This document shows, piece after piece, positions 56,669 through 64,000 of a stretch of 64,000 bases of DNA. Positions within the stretch are counted from its first letter, which is position 1. Each line of letters opens with the position of its first letter. The stretch lies in assembly GCF_000004195.4 (NCBI RefSeq), contig NC_030678.2, forward strand, positions 57,567,378-57,631,377, written 5' to 3'. This stretch comes from Xenopus tropicalis (lineage: Eukaryota > Chordata > Amphibia > Anura > Pipidae). A model generated the notes under the pieces. That model did no database searches. It saw nothing but the letters and a program-made list of their open reading frames with translations, and had not been told where the DNA came from. The position numbers and the translations under genes were made by a program.

Positions 56669-58801
56669 AATGACTTATACAGCAATATTTTCACTTTTTA
56701 CCTGGTTTTGACCTGACTCAAAGTAAAAAGTATGAAAACATTTCAATTAATACATGCATGTAATAATCTGCATGATTAGTTATTGGTGGGCTGTGTCTAG
56801 TGCAATAACTTACTCCCTTTTGAACTGTTGGCATATCATGGAGGCAAGACCTGCGTTCCAATCACCCTCACAACTAACCTTCCGCCTGCACCCATGATGC
56901 TATCAGGGGGTATGAAGGGTACTGCAGCCAGGGGCCCCAAGACAGATTGGCTCTCCAAGATAAAAAGGTTTAATTTGAAGGTTTGTGGAGTTTCAGTGTA
57001 TCATGGGCGGGTTTTAGCATAACTGAGGTGTGTAAGGGGCAGACCATGGGTGTGACCAGGGACCTTTTTTTTTTCACTGGGGCCCAATATTACAAGCCTA
57101 CAACAGAGACCTTCCTCGCACACCCTTAACTCTCCAAAGTGAATTCAGCGCCCGGTGCTCACTGCCAGAGGGATCGGCACCCTCCAAAAGTCCAGAAATT
57201 GTCGGTAGTGCGGTAGTGCGGTAGTGCGGTAGTGCACTACCCCAATAAATTTGAATTAAGGGCTTGTCCCGTTTGTAGCCCTGAGTGCCATTGTATTACT
57301 CGCCCAATATTACAACCCAGGGACCAAAGGTGAGGGTCCTGCTTTCTTATGAGGACTCATGGTTACTGATGGCGACCTTGACTGCACCTATTCAGTCCAA
57401 CTGCATGATCTCTCCATGCCCACATGTAGTACAATGTACAACCACATGCTTGGGGAGGTGCTCGGATAACATGATGTAAATAAAGGTAAGCCCCCAAGTT
57501 CGCCCCATGCCACTGATACTAGGTATTTTTACATATTGTATTTTAAATATTATTACATAAGACAATTAGTCTCTGCATATATACATACCTTCCAAAAATA
57601 TTCAACACTAATTAATTATACACATATTTTGTTAAAAGATGACATTTACAAATACATTTAAACATTTTTCTGAATAGTAAAATATTTGCACTTAATTAAA
57701 ATTAGCAGCATTTCTAATTAAGCTGGTTACCTTAAAGTCCATCTGGGTAGAGAACACTCATCATTAAGACTATTGTCTACTCAAAAGGCTGTGATGGTTG
57801 ACACCTATTGCAGGGAAAAGGCCTCAGTAGAAGAGTGCCTTATCTTTAAAATGTGTGCCTGTCTTGATAACAGAATGAAAAAAGTAATCTCAGAACACAC
57901 TTGTTTGCCTATCATTGAGATGGCAGCGTGGTTGTTGCCAGGCTACCATAGAACGCCTGACTAACTCACTGTAACCTGGTTCTTTTCCCATCTGAAGTGA
58001 TTATTTTGAGACTTGCTTGACAATTCCTGAATAATGGTATGTTGAAGGCTACTGATAGAGGTTTAAGAGAGCACATAGATTGATATATCTGAACTGACCA
58101 GGTGCCCCTTAAGTACGAATGACAAATTCAACCCTGGCAATTTACGCTATTGAACACATTTTATGGAAATAGAATCTGAAGATGGGTAAAGGGGATTTTG
58201 AAAACAAAGATAGGTTGGTCAGGTTAGCATATTTTTCCATAAAGAGGCACCTCGAGGATGTTCGATACAAGACCAATAACAGATTTGTAGTTAAATGCGT
58301 TCTGCTTGCTCTTTTAATTTAAGAATCCATTTATGCCTTCTATAAATGGATAATGATCAAGACTTTTCACTTACTTCCCCCTTCTCTCCCAGGAAAATAG
58401 AGCTAGTTTTGGGAGACAACATGCATTCTGTATAATATATCTTCTCCCCTTATTACTGCCAGTGTCTACGCAGATTAGAAAAGGAGGAGTTCATTATGCC
58501 AAGGGTCTCACTTGGAAGGAAAGTTTGATTAGATTCTGTACCCTCTACACCTCCCACAATTCCTCTGAAGACCCAATGACATACTGTTCTGTACTGTTTA
58601 TTACAACAAATAACAAATGTGGCTTTTAATTAAAGCAATAACCTGAATGTATACCTGTTTCTTTCTTATTGCAGAACTAAATACTGTATATATGCACAGA
58701 TTTAGTTTTCTGCCTTAATGCCATTTGTTAGACAAGGCCATACCTCTTAGGTGTATATAGAAAAGATGCATATAGTCTAATAATAATAAAAAAAAAATAA
58801 T
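56669..58801. other. Intergenic
   Basis: No gene is supported. The stretch includes the GGTAGTGC array at 57204-57235 and, at about 57690-57965, a block with few repeat signs. TTGTTGCCAGGCTACCATAG there vaguely resembles an RFX X-box, which is speculation. Confidence 0.4.
57204..57235. repeat. GGTAGTGC x4 minisatellite
   Basis: Four perfect 8-bp units sit in tandem, followed by ACTAC, which pairs with the GTAGT of a unit. Confidence 0.95.
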
Positions 58802-58891
58802 CATACCAAAGATTGCAGGAAGCACTCACAGATCCACATACAGACACATACGTTTTACTTTATTTTAAAAACATAAGGTATACAAACAGCC

Positions 58892-58920
58892 TTATACGTT
58901 TTGTGCATGGATGCACTTAA
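58892..58920 (-). ncRNA. Hammerhead-like motif, left arm of palindrome
   Basis: Minus strand: stem II GTGCA/TGCAC with loop TCCA (58916-58903), then AAAACGTATAAGG in the place of GAAACG. The CTGATGA box is reduced to ATAATTA. Confidence 0.4.
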
Positions 58921-58930
58921 TTATAGCTTA

Positions 58931-58965
58931 TGATTAAATGCATCAGTGCAAACAACGCTTAAGGC
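58931..58965 (+). ncRNA. Hammerhead-like motif, right arm of palindrome
   Basis: Plus strand: a box-like ATGATTA, stem TGCA/TGCA with loop TCAG (58939-58950), then AACAACGCTTAAGGC. It mirrors the left-arm motif. Both are decayed versions of one hairpin-GAAACG design. Confidence 0.4.
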
Positions 58966-59063
58966 TTTTTCTACACCTTATGTTTCCATATTAAAATAAA
59001 ACTTTTCTTTTACTTATACGCCTGTCCATGGAACTGTGAGTGCCTTCTGCAATCTTTTATACC

Positions 59064-59449
59064 TATCATCTGTCCCTATTTAGGCACGACAGCCTGTATT
59101 TGCAGACACCACGTGCAATATTATTTTCCCCCAGGGGCCCAACACTCAATTGAAACTATTAGGGCCCACCTAGAATAACAATTACGCAGCAGACCACAAT
59201 GAACGGGGGTGCCAGACCCTCTACCCCGAATCCTAACCCCTACTCACACTCCCCTCCTCTTTAATGTATGATTACATGTAAACTGTGTAATCTGAGATTT
59301 GCATGTATTTTCTGAATTAACTGTTCCCAAATTCTTTATATTGTGAAACTCCATTAAGATATATTTTAATTTAAATACATGACAATTTGTGCATGTTTTA
59401 GCACTTGTATGAGCCCTAACATCCACTCTCCAAAATTATTAATACACAC

Positions 59450-59486
<37 letters not shown>

Positions 59487-60489
59487 AGCAGCTATATATG
59501 TGTATATGTTTGTGATACATCCATTTCTTTCGTTTAAGTTCTCTTAATTGCTAAAAGCATTTTTCTAATTAGATTCTGACATCTAATGGGCCAGGACAAT
59601 CAGTTAATGCTGCACCTGGCATCTTAAAGATATACAATAATACACTGCCGTCACTTTAATTCTGGTAGTTATTAATGCTGTTGTTTGTTTTAAGAGTTAA
59701 TTGAATGTCCAGGAAACTTAACATGAATTGTTCCAGATATGAAAAGACGAATATGTGTTGACAGAGAGATCTGTTCAATACATTTTCCCCTCTTCCTTCT
59801 GCTTCAGCACCTTCAATCTTTTTTCTCTTCTGCTTCATTCAGTACATTTCTTCTCTCTTCTCATTTCATGGATATTGCATCTCTGGGTGCAGTCTTGGAA
59901 TAAGTGCCCAATAGGGATTTATACTCTCTAGTGCTCCAGCTGTTGATGAACTACTGTACTAACGAAAACCTTCTCAGTCAACAAATGTTATCTTGCTAAG
60001 GATGAAGTGAGACGCGGTTCATTAGCCGTTGTAATACTACGGGTTGGCTAGTCCAGTTAAAGGTACTTTTGCATCCTGATAAAACAGGCCTATGTGACTC
60101 AATATCCATGGCAACACAGGGGGGGAGGGGATTTACTAAAACTCATTTTTTATTTGTTTGAAACCACGAAAAACTAACCACTGTAAAACAAACGGTAGGC
60201 ATTTATCAAAAGATCCAAACTGAAAAAGCACAAAGTTGCGCTTTTTCAACTTGTCACATGAAAGCCAGTGTCAAAAATCTCAAAACCTCCAAAACTGTGA
60301 TCTACATGATCTTGCAAGGTTTTAGCTGATGAATTTTCACATTTAGAATTGTCGTGGTTTTGTTGCATAATAAAACTTTTTTTGTGACAAATTTGGGTTT
60401 TAAAAAACTATTTTTGTGTTTGTTAGCATGTTAAGAAGCTATATCACAAACAGAGCTCATTACTACTCATTATTTCCACTCCCATTTCA
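59064..60489. other. Intergenic with (AT)n
   Basis: No gene is supported. An AT microsatellite lies at 59452-59481, and a GGGGCCC-rich scrap at 59130-59170. Confidence 0.5.
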
Positions 60490-60494
60490 TTGGA

Positions 60495-60636
60495 AGAGCA
60501 TATGCAATTGGGTTCTACCTGCTTATCCTCCGAGGAGAGGCTCCATAGGAGTAATAATGGGTTATGTATGTACTGTGGGGAGAAGGGTAATTTATACAAC
60601 AATTGTCCAAAACGGCCAGGAAACTGCAAAGCCTAA
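60495..60636 (+). pseudogene. Gypsy Gag C-terminus with altered zinc knuckle
   Basis: The frame reads MQLGSTCLSSEERLHR, then the knuckle at 60565-60606. Cysteines are in place (C-x2-C-x9-C), but the position that should be histidine is asparagine (AAT at 60589-60591). A stop follows soon after CPKRPG. The domain would bind the element's RNA. Loss of the histidine would impair zinc binding. Confidence 0.7.
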
Positions 60637-61075
60637 GCAGGTCTGGGGAGTCCTGTTTGGGTAATGCAGTTTCTACTCCCCAAATTATCTCTTCTAAGAT
60701 CTTCCTACCTGTCCTCCTTGAATGGGGAGGGGTTAGTGTTGAGATTTCGGCCTTTTTAGATACTGGAGCAGCTGGGAATTTTTCGGATGTCAATTTTGTC
60801 CGTAAAATGGGTATTCCTTGTATCTCTTTGGTTCCTCCAGTCAGATTACTGGCTATTGATGGGAGTCCTCTGCGGTGTGGTTTTGTGTCTTTCAATTCGC
60901 AGGACCTAGTTTTGTCCATTGAGGGTTCTCGTATTGAACAAATATCCTTCTATATAATTAACTGCCCGACACCCCTGTGATCTTAGGTCTTCCATGGTTA
61001 CAGAAACATAACCCGCATATTGATTGGGTCACTACTAAGATTCCTCAATGGGGTGGAGACTGTGAAGGGTTCTGT
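60637..61075 (+). pseudogene. Gypsy aspartic protease region
   Basis: Residues SAFLDTGAAGNFSDVNFV contain the catalytic DTGA (DTG at 60759-60767). [17 protein letters not shown] follows from about 60978, in another frame: a one-base shift near 60975 separates the two. The flap and C-terminal GLPWL block are typical of gypsy proteases. Non-functional as it stands. Confidence 0.8.
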
Positions 61076-61549
61076 CTTTTAACTTCTATCTCTCTGGCAA
61101 TTACCTCTCTGGAGGGGTTACCTCCTCCCTATGCAGCTTATGCTGCTGTTTTTTCTAAGAAAGCGGCAGAGACTCTTCCTGCACATTTGCATTATGATTG
61201 TGCAATTGAGTTAGTTCCTGGCGCTATTCCTCCCAAGGGTAGAACCTATCCTCTCTCTCCTCCAGAAATGCAGGCAATGGAAGAATATATTCAGGAGAAC
61301 TTAGAAAGAGGATTCATAAGACCCTCCTCCTCTCCCGCTGGAGCAGGTTTTATCTTTGTATATAAAAATCGATTATAGAGGTCTGAATAAGATCACGGTT
61401 AAAAACCGTAACCCTCTTCCCTTGATTTCTGAACTCTTCGATAGAGTTAAAAGTGCCTCTGTTTTTACTAAACTTGATCTTAGAGGTGCATACAATCTAA
61501 TCAGAATCAGGGAGGGGGACGAGTGGAAGACAGCTTTTTTTTTTTTTTT

Positions 61550-62250
61550 AATAACGTGATTGCATTGGGGGTGGACTGCGTTCTTACTAGGTGGACCAAC
61601 AGCTTCCCTGCCTTTTCCCCATACTCCATAATATTCAGTTTCATAAAGGTATACTGGGCGAGCGCTTTGTCTCTCATGTATTCTGCATACCTTTCCTGGG
61701 CTCTTTCTAGCTGCTTAAATTTGCCCAGGAGTGGGGTGGCAGCGGCCTCTGCCTCCAGTTCCAAGATATCAAACTCTAGTTGGTGCTGTGCGTTCCTGGA
61801 CTGCTTTTTTAAGGCTGTTATTTCATCATTAAAGAGGCCCCTAAGGTATGCTTTCAGTGCATCCCAGAAAGTCAATGTGCCCACCGTGTGCTCATTAAGT
61901 GAGATAAATTCCCTAGTGGCAGCTTCTATCAGTTGGCAGTTGTCTAGAATTCCCAGCCACGCTGGGTTCAGTGACCACCTTGGTTTCTTAGCTTGTTCTG
62001 CTTCCCTGAAGTGGATCTCCAGGGGGGCATGGTCTGAGATGCCCCTTGCAAGATATTCTCTCTTACCCGGGGGAGTGCTACCTTGTTGACAAATCCCAGG
62101 TCAATTCTTGATAACACTGTGTGGGATTGGGAGTAACATGAGTATTGGCGAGTATTAGGATGTAAGTGCCTCCACACCTCCATCAGGCCAGCCGAGTCAA
62201 CTAGGGATCGTAAATTGCTGTTGACTTCCTGCACAGTGCCTTCCGGCCGT
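61550..62250 (-). pseudogene. L1 ORF2 fragment: endonuclease C-terminus and linker
   Basis: A first block (61968-62234) reads LVDSAGLMEVWRHLHP, TRQYSCYSQSHTVLSRID and LGFVN, matching the late part of L1 APE-type endonucleases. After a frameshift, SDHAPLEIHF (near 62040) carries the SDH catalytic histidine, followed by KPRWSLNPAWL and a helical linker with LKAYLRGLFNDEI. It then runs straight into poly(A). The N-terminal endonuclease is also missing, because too little space lies between ORF1 and this block. Confidence 0.8.
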
Positions 62251-62517
62251 GAGAGTAAGTAAATTGCTTGTCACCACTTAGTGATTCTGGGGGTAGTGTT
62301 AGAGTAGTTCACTCGTAATGTATGCTCAGTCCCGGTCCTAATGCAGATAACTTAACCACCAACTAACGGGTATAATCGGGGGGTACAAACTAACAAACAT
62401 AGCACATCATACAGGTTATACGACCTGGGGTTGTCCTATGTCTCTTATACTCAGGAAAAATGAGTCCATAGCGAGAGATCACCCTGTCTTGCGGGTCCAG
62501 TGTAGAACAGGAGTCCC

Positions 62518-63367
62518 TTAACGGTTTCTCCTAGCATAGATCCAACTGCAGAGATCCTGCGGGTTAGTGAAGAAGTGTGTGGTCCCGTTTTCAATAACTC
62601 GTAGCCAAGCCGGGTACAGCATGGCGTACTGGAGGCCCATCTCTCGAAGGCGCCTTTTACTTTCCAGGAACCGGGCCCTTTGCTTTTGGATTTCAGCAGA
62701 GAAATCACCAAAGATTGATATTTTGGCATCCTGGTAGGTTATCTGCTCTTTCTTGCGGGCTAGCGACAGTGTTGAATCTCTGTCCCTCGCATTCAGCAGT
62801 CGGGCTATTAGCGGTCTGGCTGGTGCCCCCGGTATTGGGGCCTTGGTGGGTATTCGATGTGCGCGCTCGACCGCAAACGCTGTGGAAAACGACTCCCTGC
62901 AGAATTGCTCTACCAGCCAGGCTTCTATGAACTTTTCCGGCGAGTTGCCTTCCGAGCGTTCGGGAAAGCCAAGGAACCGCAGATTATTCCTACGGAGTCT
63001 GTTCTCGAGGTCGTTGGACTTGGCTGCACATGAGTTGACGGAGTGGTGTAGCTGCTGCAGTAGGTCGGGCATTGGATTGGAAACGTCCTCCAGGGAGCTT
63101 ACCCGGCGTTCTAAGAGCGTGGTTCTTTCCCGCAGCTTCTGGAAGTCCTGCTTTATTATAGATAGCTTGACTTTTATCTCGTCAGTTTTTGAGCATATGA
63201 GGGAAGTACAGGATTTCTTGGAGGCCCTGATTTCCAAGAGTAGGTCAGCTAATGTAGGTTCAATTGGCGGGGTTGCTGAGGAGGCTCGGGGGTCCCTGTG
63301 CGGAAGCTGGGTTCCCCTCTAGTCTGCCGCTGTGGTGGTGGCTGGGCCGCGCTCTACTCGCCACCAT
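62518..63367 (-). pseudogene. L1 ORF1 (RNA-binding protein), frameshifted near the start
   Basis: The main frame (62518-63237, 239 codons) has a coiled-coil-like segment KVKLSIIKQDFQKLRERTTL, then the RRM-type start RRNNLRFLGFPERSEG, and a C-terminal domain with AHRIPTK, IARLLNARDRDSTL and AMLYPAWLRVIENG. This is the order of L1 ORF1 proteins, which coat L1 RNA as a trimer. The probable ATG, in AAGATGGTGGCG at 63367-63365, is in another frame and meets a stop near 63255, so one shift lies between. The rest is open. Confidence 0.8.
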
Positions 63368-64000
63368 CTTGGGTGTGCCGTGCTTCGCAGGAAAACTTTT
63401 CGAGTCTTGATGCGGCTTCTGATGCCCTTTTTTGGGCTTTGTTTTGCCCCATTAGTGCTCTCGGGGGTAAGGGCTCTCCGGTATATCCCCAGGATTCCGT
63501 TCTGTGCGGTTTGAGTGCGCTTATCTGCAGGATTATAAGGACCGGGGCACGGAGCAGTCTCTAGGTGCGACTGTTCACATTCAGCGCCAAGCCACGCCCC
63601 CCGGAAGACAGCTTTTAATACTCGAGATGGGCATTATGAATATCTAGTAATGCCTTTATGGTCAGTTTATGTAACGCCCCTGCTGTCTTCCAAGAGTTTG
63701 TGAACGATATATTTCGGGATCTCCTGGGGCACTATGTAGTGGTATACCTAGACGACATTTTAATATTCTCCTCTAATCTAAAGGAGCACCACTGTCATGT
63801 CCTAGAGGTACTACATAGGCTCCGGCAGTATCACTTATATGCTAAACTGGAGAAATGTATCTTTGAGCTTTCCTCTGTTCATTTCCTAGGGTACATAATC
63901 TCCCAACACGGATTAGAGATGGAGCCAACTAAGGTGGAGGCAATTGTGAACTGGGCTCAACCCATTTCTTTACGTGCCATCCAAAGGTTCCTCGGTTTTG

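Larger units (their letters stand above)
58808..59057. mobile_element. Palindrome of two divergent PLE-tail-like arms
   Basis: The ends AAAGATTGCAG (58808) and CTGCAATCTTT (59057) are perfectly inverted. They are flanked by CATACC (58802-58807) and TATACC (59058-59063), a near-perfect target duplication. Arm pairing continues: AGCACTCACAG with CTGTGAGTGCC, ACATAAGGT with ACCTTATGT, and TTTTATTTTAA-type blocks. Near the centre each arm carries an outward-facing hammerhead-like hairpin (58903-58916 minus, 58939-58950 plus). There is no ORF. Confidence 0.75.
61539..63602 (-). mobile_element. L1 insertion, 5'-complete and 3'-shortened
   Basis: The element lies on the minus strand and is flanked by the 14-bp duplication GGAAGACAGCTTTT (61525-61538 and 63603-63616). 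The 5' end, GGGGGGCGTGGCTTGGCGC, abuts the right duplication. It runs through a 5' UTR, ORF1 and part of ORF2, then ends in a poly(A) tract (T-run at 61535-61549), with ATTAAA at its start. Most of ORF2, including the reverse transcriptase, is absent. L1 copies usually lose the 5' end, so this is the reverse of the norm. Confidence 0.85.
60490..64000 (+). mobile_element. Ty3/gypsy retroelement, broken, runs off the window
   Basis: The order along the plus strand is Gag C-terminus with zinc knuckle, protease and reverse transcriptase, the arrangement of chromovirus-like Ty3/gypsy elements. It is 5'-truncated near 60490 and continues past the window end. A minus-strand L1 occupies 61539-63602. 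Frameshifts fall near 60612, 60975, 61365 and 63655. It is an old endogenous retroelement copy with no intact frame. Confidence 0.85.
61130..64000 (+). pseudogene. Gypsy reverse transcriptase, split by L1
   Basis: The upstream part includes [36 protein letters not shown] and, after a frameshift near 61365, [16 protein letters not shown] with the first catalytic aspartate, up to GDEWKTAF. The insertion follows. Downstream the frame resumes with NTRDGHYEYLVMP, then after another shift FQEFVNDIF and VVYLDDILIF (YLDD at 63745-63756), and IQRFLGF at the window end. Confidence 0.85.

Noticed and set aside
57940..57962. RFX-type X-box as a regulatory site
   Set aside because: The match is loose and there is no promoter or gene nearby.
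61523..62089. 188-codon plus-strand ORF, and the similar one at 62753-63322
   Set aside because: Both are antisense shadows of the L1 ORF2 and ORF1 frames, which carry clear family motifs on the minus strand.

Overview
The window looks like non-genic DNA from a frog of the genus Xenopus. This is an inference from the repeat content, not a database result. The supporting repeats are short foldback transposons with TTAA target sites of the T2/Kolobok style, a TIR family beginning ACAGGTATGGGATCC, CR1 and L1 LINEs, Penelope-like elements (PLEs) and a Ty3/gypsy element. No rRNA, tRNA, CRISPR array or bacterial-type operon is visible. One short piece looks like a host exon: 53118-53265 on the minus strand, encoding a seven-transmembrane-type segment between strong splice signals. 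A second, weaker exon candidate is at 48806-49078.

Layout. 1-5000 holds dispersed repeats, a T2-type MITE (1199-1695) and an old CR1 tail (3014-3900). 5000-5600 is a TIR element inserted into an inverted copy of its own family. 6515-8480 is a decayed plus-strand PLE. 8550-31400 is mostly intergenic, with MITEs, a candidate solo LTR (12739-13362) and two solo PLE tails (13745-14110). 31469-32433 is a clear solo LTR with a CTTA target duplication. 35150-38550 is a young CR1 with an uninterrupted 983-codon endonuclease/reverse-transcriptase frame. 40442-40884 is a full-length palindromic T2 MITE. 44474-47140 is a foldback MITE split by a minus-strand PLE (44540-46881) with a GCAACAA duplication. 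50144-51000 is a T2 MITE split by a 341-bp element. 54076-54233 is a 58-bp-arm hairpin. 58808-59057 is a palindrome built from two divergent PLE-tail-like arms. 60490-64000 is a Ty3/gypsy element interrupted at 61539-63602 by a minus-strand L1 that is complete at its 5' end but stops at a poly(A) tract soon after the endonuclease.

The most notable pattern is a hairpin-GAAAC motif repeated in the PLE tails. At least six copies resemble the hammerhead ribozyme core: a CUGAUGA-like box, stem II, then GAAA followed by a short stem III. One copy (13773-13801) keeps the whole stem II to stem III to UC geometry. Another (44754-44727, minus) keeps a perfect CUGAUGA box. The nested insertions give a relative chronology: MITE before PLE, gypsy before L1, and T2 before the 341-bp element. 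Target duplications were read directly. Family names rest on motif recognition without a search.
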